Part shown: positions 33,236 through 42,997 of the stretch, one piece after another
How the letters are laid out: every line of letters begins with the position of its first letter
How positions within the stretch are numbered: position 1 is the first letter of the stretch
Source of the DNA: Marinitoga hydrogenitolerans DSM 16785
GTDB taxonomy: Bacteria; Thermotogota; Thermotogae; Petrotogales; Petrotogaceae
Direction of reading: 5' to 3'
Length of the DNA: 64,000 nucleotides
Assembly: GCF_900129175.1 (NCBI RefSeq)
Contig: NZ_FQUI01000003.1
Span: 1 to 64,000 of the forward strand
Program-made: the position numbers and the translations under genes
The notes under the pieces: model-generated
What the model was told of the DNA's origin: nothing
What the model saw: the letters and a program-made list of their open reading frames with translations, nothing else
Database searches by the model: none

Positions 33236-33535
33236 TTGTTTATATTAGCCAATTTGTTTTATGCAATAGCTGTTGTATTAAGAATTACAATTAATTTTTT
33301 TCAAATTTCATTGATTATATCAGCAATATTTAGTTTTATTTCTTTTAATTATCATCACCCAATAAGACATTTTTTTGACTCAATTGCAGAAATAGTTGAA
33401 AGACCCATTAGAAGATATTTTAACTTTACGTTTGGTATGGTTGATTTCACACCATTTGTTGCGATATTATTATTAATCTTATTAGATAATTTTCTTGTTA
33501 ATTCATTGTTTGACCTCGCAAGAGTGTTGAGGTGA
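33236..33535 (+). CDS. YggT family membrane protein
   Basis: A 99-residue membrane protein with two or three hydrophobic segments (FILANLFYAIAVVLRITINF, then LIISAIFSFISF, and PFVAILLLILLDNFLVNSLF). It has the YggT motif DSIAEIVERPIRRY. Function is unknown; related proteins are linked to cell division or osmotic response. The best start is TTG at 33236, nine bases after AGGAGG. A TTG at 33227 touches the ribosome site. It sits between yggS and NAD kinase. Confidence 0.85.
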   Translation: MFILANLFYAIAVVLRITINFFQISLIISAIFSFISFNYHHPIRHFFDSIAEIVERPIRRYFNFTFGMVDFTPFVAILLLILLDNFLVNSLFDLARVLR

Positions 33536-33540
33536 TACCT

Positions 33541-34368
33541 GTGAAAGCGATATTATTTTTTAATCCATTGAAAGCAAGAAAAGAAGATGTTCAGGAACAA
33601 TTTTTTGATATTTTTCATAATAATGATATTGAAATATTAAAAATTATGCCAGCGGGATCAGCATTAGCTGATAATTCTTTGTATCAAGAAGCAGATATTT
33701 TTATTGTTTTGGGCGGAGATGGAACAGTATTAAGAGTAGCAGAATTATCAGCAGAAAATTCTATTCCTATTGTAGGAATTAATTTAGGAACATTAGGATT
33801 TTTAACTGCATATGATAGTACAGAAATTGAGCAGGCTGCAAAAGATATAGCATCAAATAATTTGCATTATTCAGATCGTTTCTTATTGGAATGCTATGTA
33901 GGAGGAAAAAAATTAATCTCTTTAAATGATATAACAGTACAAAAAAGTCAACCTATAGGGACTGTTGATCTTGAAATATTAATCAAAGGAGAAAGCGTTT
34001 TGAATTATGCAGGTGATGGTGTGATTCTTTCCACACCCACAGGTTCTACAGGATATGCATTATCTATGGGAGGACCAATTATTGAACCATCTTTAGATTT
34101 AATAACAATAAACCCTTTAGCTTCACATTCCCTAAATATAAGACCACTTGTTGTTTCTTCAAATAATTATATTGAAATTATCATTCATCATATTGATGCA
34201 GGAAATGCTTATGTAACTGTTGATGGAGATATTGTACATAGAATTGAAGCGGGTATGGCTGTAGTAGTATCTTCTTCTGAAAAAAAGGTTACTTTAGCTC
34301 AGAAAAATGATTATTCATTCTTTAAAGTTCTAAATAATAAATTAGGATTTGGAAGGAGAATAATATGA
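33541..34368 (+). CDS. nadK: NAD kinase
   Basis: A 275-residue ATP-NAD kinase that makes NADP. GGDGT is at residues 58-62, followed by GINLGTLGFLTAY. The second signature region is NYAGDGVILSTPTGSTGYALSMGGP. The C-terminal TVDGDIVHRIEAG is also normal. The start is GTG at 33541, six bases after GAGGTG; an upstream GTG at 33532 lies within that site. It overlaps the PhoU-like gene by 4 bp (ATGA). Confidence 0.95.
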   Translation: MKAILFFNPLKARKEDVQEQFFDIFHNNDIEILKIMPAGSALADNSLYQEADIFIVLGGDGTVLRVAELSAENSIPIVGINLGTLGFLTAYDSTEIEQAAKDIASNNLHYSDRFLLECYVGGKKLISLNDITVQKSQPIGTVDLEILIKGESVLNYAGDGVILSTPTGSTGYALSMGGPIIEPSLDLITINPLASHSLNIRPLVVSSNNYIEIIIHHIDAGNAYVTVDGDIVHRIEAGMAVVVSSSEKKVTLAQKNDYSFFKVLNNKLGFGRRII

Positions 34369-35090
34369 TAGAATTATTATCAGAAGAAACCAAAAAGCAG
34401 GTAATTTCTTATCATAATGAGATATTAAAAATGGGACGTCTTGTTCAAGGAATGTTTTTAAAATTTAAAGATGCTTTTTTTGAAAAAAATGTAGATTTGT
34501 CAAGAGAAATAATTAAACAAGATATGAGAGTGGATTTTATTGAGGCCAGGTTAGAATATAAGTCAATGGAAATATTGGCTATTAATAATTTATATGGAAT
34601 ATATTTTAAAATTGTTTTTTTGGGAAATAAAATAATAGGAATTTTAGAAAGTATGGCAGATTTATGCGAAACTATGGCAAAAAATAATATAGATCTATTA
34701 TCTTATCCTAATTCTATAAATCCTTATCAATTTGAAGATTTATTTGATATATCACAAAATATGCTTGGTGAATCTTTAAGGTTATTTTCAAATATAGTTG
34801 AAAATAGAGATTTATATATGGAAAAAGATGCAATAGAACTTGCAAAGATCATATGTAAAACTGACATTGAAGTAGATAGTTTATATAATGCTTTCAAAAG
34901 AAATCTTATGGGGAAAGTCACAAAGGATAATTTTAAGTCTATTATGGCAAACATAGAAATATTATCAAATTTAGAAAAATTTTCAGACTTGACAACAAAC
35001 ATAGCAGAATATTCTATTTTTATACTTACAGGAGACAGGTATAAATGTAATAAAGAAGGGTTTGATATTTTCTATTCTCTGGGGGAGTAA
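34365..35090 (+). CDS. PhoU domain protein
   Basis: A 241-residue all-helical protein. Two PhoU-like three-helix bundles are visible, with DLSREIIKQDMRVDFIEARLEYKSMEIL in the first and DAIELAKIICKTDIEVDSLYNAFKR in the second. PhoU proteins link the phosphate importer to its sensor kinase. No pst genes are in the window, so this copy may have another partner. Overlap with nadK and a 3-bp gap to the next gene indicate co-transcription. Confidence 0.82.
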   Translation: MIELLSEETKKQVISYHNEILKMGRLVQGMFLKFKDAFFEKNVDLSREIIKQDMRVDFIEARLEYKSMEILAINNLYGIYFKIVFLGNKIIGILESMADLCETMAKNNIDLLSYPNSINPYQFEDLFDISQNMLGESLRLFSNIVENRDLYMEKDAIELAKIICKTDIEVDSLYNAFKRNLMGKVTKDNFKSIMANIEILSNLEKFSDLTTNIAEYSIFILTGDRYKCNKEGFDIFYSLGE

Positions 35091-35093
35091 TTA

Positions 35094-38000
35094 ATGCAAA
35101 AATTGATAAAATATATATCTAAAGAATTTATATCTCCATTTTTTATGGGATTAATTGGTTTTATAGTTTTTGTTAGTGTAGAATTATTATATCAGCTTTC
35201 TGATATAATAGTTAGAAATAAGGTAGGAATTGATAAGCTCTTTATTTTAATTGCATATCATATACCATATTTTTTGGTTATGGGTATTCCAGTTGGAATA
35301 CTTTTTTCTATATTCTGGGTACTGTCTAGGTTATCCAATGATAATGAAATAATAGCTCTTCAATCCCTTGGGATTCCATCGAAAAGAATAGTCATACCTT
35401 TTATCTTTTTGGCTATTATTTTGTCCTTTTTAACCTTTTCTTTATATGACACAATTGTTCCTAAATCAAATATGAAGGCCAAAGAGGCCATTTCAAAATA
35501 TGTTTATAAAAATGTAGAAGCTAATATTGAAATGAATAAATTTGTAGAAGTGGAAAAAAATAAAAAATATTTATATGTGAGAAAAATAGATAAAGATTCT
35601 GGAATTTTATACGGCCTTTTATTATATGAAGTTGATTATTCAAAAACTACAGTTTTTCATGCTGAAAAAGCCTTTAAAGATAAAGACAAATGGTATATGG
35701 AAAATGGTCGTATTTTTAGATTAACAGATGATGGTTTATTGAAATTAGATATAACATTTAAAAAATTGGAATTGGATATTTCAAAAAATGTAGAAGAGTA
35801 TTTAAGGTTTTCTAAAAGTCCAAATGATATGACAACAAGGGAATTAAAGCATAAGATAGAAATCACCCAAAAACTAGGAGGAGATGCATCAGCGTTAATT
35901 GTAGGATATCAAGAAAAGTTTTCAAATTCCTTTGCACCTATTGTAATATCTCTATTGGGGGTAGCATTGTCTTTATTTATAAACCTCAGAAGCAAGTCCT
36001 GGAGTGTTATATCAACATTTGTTTTAGTAGTTTTATACCAAGGGTCAGGAGCTTGGTTAAGTGCTTTGGGTAAAGAAAGAATCCTAAATCCATATCTCGC
36101 ACCGTGGATACCAAATATTATATTTGGTATTGTTGGAATAATATTATTTGTTTTATTAGATACGAGAGCAGCTTATAAATTAATAGAGCCTTTGAAAAGA
36201 GTATTTGGAACAATTATTATATTGATATTGTTAAGTTCTCAGGGGTTTTCAGAAAAAGTATATATTGAGTCACCTAATATAACTATAGAAGGGACAAAAA
36301 TTACTTTTGAAGGTAGCACAATTATTAATTATAAAGATTCTATAATAAAGGCTCAAAAAGGTTTTGGAGAGTTGAATGATGAAAATAAGATAATAAAGGC
36401 AAGTCTTTTTGGAAATGTAACATATATTCAGGATAAAAGAACTATCGAAGCGTCTTCTATGGAAATAAACTTTGAGAGTAAAGATGTTGTTTTAAATAAT
36501 ACATATTCAATAGAATCTTTTAAAAATAAGAATAAAAAGACGGTTAAACTTAGAGTATGGTCTGGAATATCAGAAAAAAAAACTGATGAAGATGTAGTAT
36601 TTTCCAAAAAAGTAAAATTGACAACATGTAAAGAATGCCCTACATATTATTTTAAAGCATCACATGTTACGATATACCCAGAACAATTTTTAGTAGCTCG
36701 TGATGTAATATTAGAATTTTTTGGTATCCCGGTATTTTATTTCCCTTTTTATTTTCAAAGTTTATCTGGAGAGAAAGAAGCTCCTTTTATTGCGGCCTTT
36801 GCTTTTAAAGAGGATACAATTACTATTTCAGTAAAAATAAATCATACTTTTGCAAATAATTCATCACTATCTTTTTTTCAAGAATATGCTAGAAACGTAA
36901 AGGAAGACAAATTATCACAGTCAATGAGTTATACATATACTATACCTTTCATTTTAGGAACATTGGCAATATCAAATAGTATTAAAGATAATTCCTTTTC
37001 AGATTTAAGATTATCACTATCGAAAAAACTAGAACTTTTAAATTTTTCTTCTTCATTGTCACATAGTTTTTCTTCAAATACAGATTCTTTTTCTATCAAT
37101 ATAAAAGATATAAAAACAGGTTTAGGTAAATTTTCTCTTTCTTCATCTTTTTTGTGGAAAGATAGAAATATTACTAGTGTAAAGTTTTTGAATTTATCTA
37201 CACCATCATTAACTAAGAAATATAAAAAAACATTTTTTAAAATTAATTCGACAAGAATAAATATCACAGGTCCAGCAACAAAACTATTTGAGTCCTGGAA
37301 AGAAAAAACCGTATCTATAAATACATCATTTGATTCCCAAATATTTAACGGAAATAAAAAAAACACCATAAAGATTAGTTATTCGAGTTTATATCAAAAA
37401 GATGAGCTGAAAAATTTTAATTTATATATTAAAAATGATATTACAGATAATTATAAACCATTAAAATATAATAAAGATATCTTTTTTCTTGATAGTTCTA
37501 TAACGCCACAATTGAAATTTGCTTTTAGAAATAGTTATCCAAATAAAATATATAATTATTATGCATATGGATTAAAAGCTAATTTTAAGACGAAACTTTC
37601 AATATTTCAATACGGGATTTCTGATTATCAATATTACAGGGTTTTAGTAAATGAACCCAAATGGGTCTCTAATCCAGCAACACATACAAATAAATTAACA
37701 GACTTTATGGGTACGGAATTCAACCTAAAAATTTTTGATGTAAAGAATTTTTTTGATTTAAGATATAACAGAACGTTTGATTTCATGCAAGAAAAGGCTG
37801 AAGATCGATTTATAACACATTTTTTAACTTCAAAATATACATTAAATTATAATAAATTGAGTTTTGAAAATAATACCAGAACAGATTTAGAAAAAGAAAA
37901 AATTGACTTTATAAAAACAAAATTCAATGGTTTTATAAAATACGATATATTTAAACACAATTATCAATTTGATTATGATCATAAAAATGAAATAATGCCA

Positions 38001-38543
38001 ATAACTGTGATTAATAATAAAAGTGAAATAATTTTTGGAAAAAACAAAATAGAAATAAATTATGATTATTATTTAAAAAAAGAAACATTTAAAGAAAGTA
38101 TTCCGCAAATAAAGTCTAAATACTTATTTTATGATTCAAATGGTGGAAGATATGAGGGAAATTTAAATTTTTTTAATGAGTATAAAAATATACATTATGA
38201 CCTTAAATATAAATCCAAAGGAGCAAAACAGTCATTAATATTAAATCTTGATTATGATATTGAAAATGAATATTTAAAAACAGGAATTGGATATAATACA
38301 TCAACAAAATATGATTGGGCAAAGATATCCTTTATATATGATATAAAAAATAATGTTTGGAATTTTACACAATTTGAATTGAATAAACGTCTTATATGTT
38401 GGTCTTTATATTTTAAAGGTGATTTGAAATTATTGCCTAAATTTTCATTAAAAAGTTTTGAATTTAAATTCTTTATTACAGATATACCAGAAAAATCCGT
38501 TGGTTATACAGAAGAAAAAGGTGTTGATATTAACCTGTTTTAA
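35094..38543 (+). CDS. Fusion of an LptF/LptG-type permease with an LptD-like outer membrane protein
   Basis: An 1149-residue protein joining two envelope modules. Residues 1-360 match LptF/LptG: three membrane segments, a periplasmic jellyroll (about 130-245), and three further segments ending near 355. Residues 369-386 (VFGTIIILILLSSQGFSE) look like an internal signal peptide. Residues 388-480 are an LptA/OstA-like beta jellyroll. From about 505, TTCKECPTYYFKASHVTIYP and GIPVFYFPFYF match the LptD start. A long beta-barrel-like region follows to the end. Thermotogota are not known to make LPS, so the cargo is unknown. Signal-peptidase cleavage could release the LptD part. GGGGGAG precedes the ATG. 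Confidence 0.85.
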   Translation: MQKLIKYISKEFISPFFMGLIGFIVFVSVELLYQLSDIIVRNKVGIDKLFILIAYHIPYFLVMGIPVGILFSIFWVLSRLSNDNEIIALQSLGIPSKRIVIPFIFLAIILSFLTFSLYDTIVPKSNMKAKEAISKYVYKNVEANIEMNKFVEVEKNKKYLYVRKIDKDSGILYGLLLYEVDYSKTTVFHAEKAFKDKDKWYMENGRIFRLTDDGLLKLDITFKKLELDISKNVEEYLRFSKSPNDMTTRELKHKIEITQKLGGDASALIVGYQEKFSNSFAPIVISLLGVALSLFINLRSKSWSVISTFVLVVLYQGSGAWLSALGKERILNPYLAPWIPNIIFGIVGIILFVLLDTRAAYKLIEPLKRVFGTIIILILLSSQGFSEKVYIESPNITIEGTKITFEGSTIINYKDSIIKAQKGFGELNDENKIIKASLFGNVTYIQDKRTIEASSMEINFESKDVVLNNTYSIESFKNKNKKTVKLRVWSGISEKKTDEDVVFSKKVKLTTCKECPTYYFKASHVTIYPEQFLVARDVILEFFGIPVFYFPFYFQSLSGEKEAPFIAAFAFKEDTITISVKINHTFANNSSLSFFQEYARNVKEDKLSQSMSYTYTIPFILGTLAISNSIKDNSFSDLRLSLSKKLELLNFSSSLSHSFSSNTDSFSINIKDIKTGLGKFSLSSSFLWKDRNITSVKFLNLSTPSLTKKYKKTFFKINSTRINITGPATKLFESWKEKTVSINTSFDSQIFNGNKKNTIKISYSSLYQKDELKNFNLYIKNDITDNYKPLKYNKDIFFLDSSITPQLKFAFRNSYPNKIYNYYAYGLKANFKTKLSIFQYGISDYQYYRVLVNEPKWVSNPATHTNKLTDFMGTEFNLKIFDVKNFFDLRYNRTFDFMQEKAEDRFITHFLTSKYTLNYNKLSFENNTRTDLEKEKIDFIKTKFNGFIKYDIFKHNYQFDYDHKNEIMPITVINNKSEIIFGKNKIEINYDYYLKKETFKESIPQIKSKYLFYDSNGGRYEGNLNFFNEYKNIHYDLKYKSKGAKQSLILNLDYDIENEYLKTGIGYNTSTKYDWAKISFIYDIKNNVWNFTQFELNKRLICWSLYFKGDLKLLPKFSLKSFEFKFFITDIPEKSVGYTEEKGVDINLF

Positions 38544-38567
38544 GAAAATTTGAGGGAGGAAAATAAT

Positions 38568-39233
38568 ATGTCGAAAGTTGAAGATTTAGAATTAATAGGG
38601 GATAAAATAAAAAATTGTGATAGTTGTTCATTAAGTTTATCGCGAACAAATGTGGTAATTGGAGAAGGATCCCCTGACTCACCAATAATGTTAGTAGGTG
38701 AGGGACCAGGTGCAAACGAAGATTTACAAGGAAGGCCGTTTGTTGGAAGAGCTGGCAATTTGCTTGATAAACTATTAAAAGAAATTGCAAAAATAGAAAG
38801 AGAAAATCTGTATATAACAAATGTAGTGAAATGCAGACCACCAAAAAATAGAGTTCCTACGACAGAAGAAATGGAAAAATGTAGTCATTTTTTAATGGCA
38901 CAAATAACAGTGATAAAACCAAAAATTATTGTAGCATTAGGTTCAACAGCTTTGAATTTCTTTTTAAAACAGGTTGTTCCTATAACAAAACATAGAGGAA
39001 GATTTAAAGAATGGTATGGTGGAATATACATATTTCCCACCTTTCATCCGAGTTATTTATTAAGGAATAGAAGTGAGAAAGAAGGGTCTCCACTTTTTTA
39101 TGCAAAATTAGATATGCAAGCTATTGGATATATGTACCATCAATTAAAATCAAAACCAAATATAAATTTAAAAAGTCTTATTGAAAAAACAGAAAAAGGT
39201 ATTATAGATGCAGAAAATAGAATAAAAGGTTAA
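38568..39233 (+). CDS. Uracil-DNA glycosylase, family 4
   Basis: A 221-residue thermostable-type UDG that removes uracil from DNA. Four cysteines for the [4Fe-4S] cluster are C17, C20, C89 and C105. Motif A is GEGPGANEDLQGRPFVG (44-60) and motif B is TFHPSYLLRN. The family was first characterised in Thermotoga maritima and archaea. The ATG at 38568 follows GGGAGG; a TTG six codons earlier contains that site. It closes the ruvB operon and is followed by a strong terminator. Confidence 0.95.
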   Translation: MSKVEDLELIGDKIKNCDSCSLSLSRTNVVIGEGSPDSPIMLVGEGPGANEDLQGRPFVGRAGNLLDKLLKEIAKIERENLYITNVVKCRPPKNRVPTTEEMEKCSHFLMAQITVIKPKIIVALGSTALNFFLKQVVPITKHRGRFKEWYGGIYIFPTFHPSYLLRNRSEKEGSPLFYAKLDMQAIGYMYHQLKSKPNINLKSLIEKTEKGIIDAENRIKG

Positions 39234-39235
39234 AA

Positions 39236-39270
39236 AATAACTCCAGAGTTTTTCTGGAGTTATTTTTTTT
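39236..39270 (+). terminator. Terminator after the uracil-DNA glycosylase gene
   Basis: aataactccaga/tctggagttatt stem (39236-39247 with 39253-39264), gtttt loop, followed by eight T. Confidence 0.93.
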
Positions 39271-39448
39271 CAACTTTTTTATCTCAAGTATATAGAATTT
39301 TTAAACTTAGAAAGTAAATATTATACATAAAGAATATTAAGAACAAATAGTTAAAGTTGAAGTCTAAACAAGAGTGTAATGAAGTACTAAATATATATAT
39401 AGATAAAAATTTATTATTTTAATAAATAGAAGAGTTATTAGAAATTTA

Positions 39449-39466
39449 AAGTGAAAAAAATCACAA
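39449..39466 (+). promoter_or_regulatory. Rex-like redox operator upstream of adhE
   Basis: The core GTGA-AAAAAA-TCAC (39451-39464) with AA after it matches the Rex consensus TTGTGA-N6-TCACAA except for the first two bases. Rex senses the NADH/NAD ratio and often controls adhE and hydrogenase genes. A second, degraded copy GTGA-N6-TCCC is at 39552-39565, 28 bp ahead of the adhE start. The rest of the 39265-39592 gap is A/T-rich and I see no clear promoter or RNA element in it. Confidence 0.65.
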
Positions 39467-39592
39467 CGAAACATTTTTATATACATTTTTTAATATTTAT
39501 AGTATAGAATAAAGTTGGAAAACAACAAAAGATGATTTCTTTGAATAGAAAGTGAAAAAATTCCCATTAAAACTAAAAAGGAGGGTATTATT

Positions 39593-42187
39593 ATGGAAAT
39601 AAGGAAAATATCAACGGTGGAAGAGTTAGAAGAATTAATTCAAGATGTTAAAAAAGCGCAAGAAATATATGCAACATATACACAAAAACAGGTGGATGAA
39701 ATATTTAGGAGAGCTGCTATTTCTGCAAATGCTTATAGAATATGGTTGGCAAAAATGGCAGCAGAAGAAACAGGTATGGGTATTGTAGAAGACAAAGTTA
39801 TAAAAAATCATTTTGCGGCAGAATATATTTTTAATAAGTATAAAGACGAAAAAACTTGTGGTATACTGGAAGTAGATGAAACATTTGGTATAAAAAAGAT
39901 TGCAGAACCTATAGGTTTAATTGCTGGAATAATTCCAACAACAAATCCAACATCAACCACAATTTTCAAAGCATTATTAGCTTTAAAGACAAGAAATGGT
40001 ATAATTTTTTCGCCTCATCCTAGAGCAAAAAATTGTACAGTAGCAGCAGCAAGAATAATGTTAGAGGCAGCTATTGCTTCTGGTGCTCCTGATAATATAA
40101 TAGGATGGATTACTGAACCTTCAGTAGAACTAACACAATATTTAATGAAACATCCAGAAATAAATCTAATATTAGCTACAGGTGGACCTGGTATGGTAAA
40201 AGCAGCATACTCTTCTGGAAAACCTGCTATAGGTGTTGGAGCTGGAAATACACCAGCAGTTATTGACGAAACAGCACATATGAAAATGGCAGTTAGTTCG
40301 ATTCTATTAAGTAAAACATTTGATAATGGTACCATTTGTGCATCTGAACAGGCTGTAATTGTAGTTGATGAAATTTATGAAAATGTAAAAGAAGAATTTC
40401 TTAATAGAGGGGCGTATATTTTAACAAAAGATGAAAGAGAAAGATTGGGTAATATAATAATAAAAAATGGAAAATTAAATAGTGCTATTGTTGGTCAAAG
40501 TGCATATAAAATTGCAAAAATGGCTGATATTGAAGTACCTGAACATGCAAAAGTATTAATTGCAGAAGTGGAAGAAATAGGTGAAAACGAACCATTTTCT
40601 TATGAAAAGTTATCTCCTGTTCTTGCAATGTATAAAGCAAGTGATTTCAAAGAAGCTGTTGATAAAGCTGTAAAATTGGTAGAATTTGCAGGTATGGGAC
40701 ACACGGCAGTTTTATATACAGATCAATCTAATAAAGAAAGAATAGATTATTTTGGAAATAAATTAAAAACTGGTAGGATTTTAGTAAATATGCCTTCTTC
40801 ACAAGGAGCAATTGGAGATGTATATAACTTTAGATTAGAACCATCTTTAACACTTGGTTGTGGTTCATGGGGTGGTAATTCTGTTAGTGAGAATGTTGGT
40901 GTTAAACATTTATTGAACATAAAAACTATTGCTGAAAGGCGTGAGAATATGTTATGGTTTAAAGTTCCTCCAAAGATTTACTTTAAAACAGGCAGCTTAC
41001 CAGTAGCATTACAAGAATTAAAAGGTAAAAAACGCGCATTTATAGTTACTGATAAATTCCTTTTTGAAAATGGGTTTGTTACTAAAATAGAGAAGGTTTT
41101 AGAAGAATTAAATATAGAAAGAGAAGTATTTTATGAAGTTGAACCTGATCCATCAATAAGTACAGTAAAAAAAGCTTTAAATATCATAAATTCTTTTAAT
41201 CCAGATGTTATAATAGCATTAGGTGGAGGATCTCCAATGGATGCTGCAAAAATCATGTGGTTAATGTATGAACACCCAGAAGTAAAATTTGAAGGATTAG
41301 CATTAAGATTTATGGATATTAGAAAAAGAATTTATGCATTTCCAGAATTAGGGAAAAAGGCTGTAATGGTTGCCATACCTACAACAAGTGGAACAGGTTC
41401 TGAGGTTACACCATTTGCAGTTGTAACAGATGATAAAACAGGATTAAAGTATCCTATAGCAGATTATGAACTTACACCGGATATGGCAATAATAGATCCA
41501 GAACTTTCAATGAGTATGCCAAAAAAATTAGCAGCTTATTCTGGAATTGATGCTTTAGTACATGCGATTGAAGCTTATGTTTCAGTGTTTGCAAATGAAT
41601 TTACAAATGGATTAGCACTTGAATCAATACGTTTAATATTTAAATATTTACCAGATTCATATAAATATGGAGAGAAAGCTGTAAAAGCAAGAGAAAAAAT
41701 GGCTTATGCATCATGTACAGCAGGTATGGCATTTGCGAATGCATTTTTAGGATTATGTCATTCTATGGCACATAAATTAGGTTCGGCATTCCATATTCCA
41801 CATGGACTTTCAAATGCATTGTTAATTTCACAAATAATAAAGTATAATGCAACAGATAAACCGGTAAAACAAACAGCATTTCCACAATATAAATATCCTT
41901 TAGCTAAAGAAAGATACGCTAAAATAGCAGATTATTTAAATTTAGGCGGAGAAACAACCGATGAAAAAGTGGAAAAATTAATTGCGGCAATTGAAGAGTT
42001 AAAAAGACAATTAAATATTCCAAGTTCAATAAAAGAGTTAGGTATTTCAGAAGAAGAATTCTATGCGAAGTTAGATGAAATGTCAGAACATGCATTTGAT
42101 GATCAATGTACACCAGCTAATCCAAGGTATCCATTAATCTCTGAAATTAAGGATATATATATAAAAGCATTTAAAGGAGATTTATAA
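39593..42187 (+). CDS. adhE: Bifunctional aldehyde-alcohol dehydrogenase AdhE
   Basis: AdhE reduces acetyl-CoA to ethanol in two NADH-dependent steps. The 864-residue protein has the CoA-acylating aldehyde dehydrogenase domain (1-440; catalytic C249 in DNGTICASEQ; PAIGVGAGNTPAVID). The Fe-alcohol dehydrogenase domain follows (about 460-864; GGGSPMDAAK, GIDALVHAIEAY, LCHSMAHKLG, HIPHGLSNAL). It is slightly shorter than the E. coli enzyme. AGGAGGG precedes the ATG. Only 28 bp and no terminator separate it from the hydrogenase-associated genes downstream, so they are probably one operon. Rex-like sites lie upstream. Confidence 0.97.
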   Translation: MEIRKISTVEELEELIQDVKKAQEIYATYTQKQVDEIFRRAAISANAYRIWLAKMAAEETGMGIVEDKVIKNHFAAEYIFNKYKDEKTCGILEVDETFGIKKIAEPIGLIAGIIPTTNPTSTTIFKALLALKTRNGIIFSPHPRAKNCTVAAARIMLEAAIASGAPDNIIGWITEPSVELTQYLMKHPEINLILATGGPGMVKAAYSSGKPAIGVGAGNTPAVIDETAHMKMAVSSILLSKTFDNGTICASEQAVIVVDEIYENVKEEFLNRGAYILTKDERERLGNIIIKNGKLNSAIVGQSAYKIAKMADIEVPEHAKVLIAEVEEIGENEPFSYEKLSPVLAMYKASDFKEAVDKAVKLVEFAGMGHTAVLYTDQSNKERIDYFGNKLKTGRILVNMPSSQGAIGDVYNFRLEPSLTLGCGSWGGNSVSENVGVKHLLNIKTIAERRENMLWFKVPPKIYFKTGSLPVALQELKGKKRAFIVTDKFLFENGFVTKIEKVLEELNIEREVFYEVEPDPSISTVKKALNIINSFNPDVIIALGGGSPMDAAKIMWLMYEHPEVKFEGLALRFMDIRKRIYAFPELGKKAVMVAIPTTSGTGSEVTPFAVVTDDKTGLKYPIADYELTPDMAIIDPELSMSMPKKLAAYSGIDALVHAIEAYVSVFANEFTNGLALESIRLIFKYLPDSYKYGEKAVKAREKMAYASCTAGMAFANAFLGLCHSMAHKLGSAFHIPHGLSNALLISQIIKYNATDKPVKQTAFPQYKYPLAKERYAKIADYLNLGGETTDEKVEKLIAAIEELKRQLNIPSSIKELGISEEEFYAKLDEMSEHAFDDQCTPANPRYPLISEIKDIYIKAFKGDL

Positions 42188-42215
42188 TTTTTAGAAAATT
42201 GAGGGGGACGATAGT

Positions 42216-42488
42216 ATGGTAGAAATATTTATATGTATGGGGAGTGCTTGTTATTTAAAAGGTTCAGAAGACATTGTTAAAATATTTAAAGAAGAAATCT
42301 CAAAAAATTCATTAGATGCAGAAATAAGGTTAAAGGGGTCCTTTTGTTTAGGGCCCTGTAATCAAGGCGTTGTTGTTAAAGTAAAGGATCATTATTTCAA
42401 ACTCCTTAATCCACAAAATGCTAAAAAAATATTTGAAAGTCAGATCCTACCGTATATAAAGGAAATAGAAGGTGATTTAAATGCCTAA
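42216..42488 (+). CDS. Thioredoxin-like [2Fe-2S] ferredoxin (NuoE-like), first copy
   Basis: A 90-residue [2Fe-2S] protein with ligands C7, C12, C44 and C48 (CMGSAC, then FCLGPC), the pattern of the NuoE/HydC-type thioredoxin-fold ferredoxins. It would carry electrons to or from the hydrogenase encoded downstream. GAGGGGG precedes the ATG. The last 8 bases overlap the PAS gene. A second paralogue lies two genes further on. Confidence 0.9.
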   Translation: MVEIFICMGSACYLKGSEDIVKIFKEEISKNSLDAEIRLKGSFCLGPCNQGVVVKVKDHYFKLLNPQNAKKIFESQILPYIKEIEGDLNA

Positions 42489-42984
42489 AAACATTTGGGA
42501 GACTCTATGGGATTATGATCCAAATGGATTAGTTGTAGTAGATAAAGAACTCAAAATAAAAGTAATAAATCCAGCTTTTTTAAAAATGTTTTATTTAGAG
42601 AATGAAGATATTATAGGAAGATTTATTTTTGAATTTTTTGATGATGTTAGTGATTTTGAAGATATAATAAAAGATAATAAAAAAGTAATAAAACACATGA
42701 AAGAATATCCAAGTTATAATTTGATAACTTCTGAGATTGCATTTGCCATAGATGGTAATGATGAAGAAATGCTTATTGCTAAGATATTTCATGATATTTC
42801 TGAATACGAAAAGAAAGATAAAGAATTAAGAGAATTAAAATTTAAAATCATTGATGAAGTGCAAAAGATAGTTGACAAGCAGATGAAAACAGGTCAAGAA
42901 ATTGCTTCGATTTTGGGTGAAACGACAGCAGAAACAAAAGCGAGTTTAATGAAATTGTTGTCAATAATAAAAAAAGAAAATTAG
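42481..42984 (+). CDS. PAS domain sensor protein
   Basis: A 167-residue cytoplasmic protein. Residues 10-110 form a PAS fold (PNGLVVVDKELKIKVINPAF, then NEDIIGRFIFEFFDDV, and a final IAKIFHDISEYEKKDKEL). The C-terminal 50 residues are helical and could be a coiled coil or a small ligand-binding bundle. No kinase or DNA-binding domain is present. It lies between a [2Fe-2S] protein and a PP2C phosphatase, so it may pass a redox signal to the phosphatase. Confidence 0.88.
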   Translation: MPKNIWETLWDYDPNGLVVVDKELKIKVINPAFLKMFYLENEDIIGRFIFEFFDDVSDFEDIIKDNKKVIKHMKEYPSYNLITSEIAFAIDGNDEEMLIAKIFHDISEYEKKDKELRELKFKIIDEVQKIVDKQMKTGQEIASILGETTAETKASLMKLLSIIKKEN

Positions 42985-42997
42985 GGAGAGGGTATTT

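Noticed and set aside
36929-37369. 146-codon minus-strand frame inside the LptF/G-LptD fusion gene
   Set aside because: It is rich in Phe and Leu as expected from the antisense of Lys/Glu-rich coding sequence, and has no promoter or terminator of its own.
39749-42187. Long antisense frames inside adhE and other large genes
   Set aside because: They are in regions with clear domain motifs on the other strand, lack ribosome sites, and have skewed leucine-rich composition.
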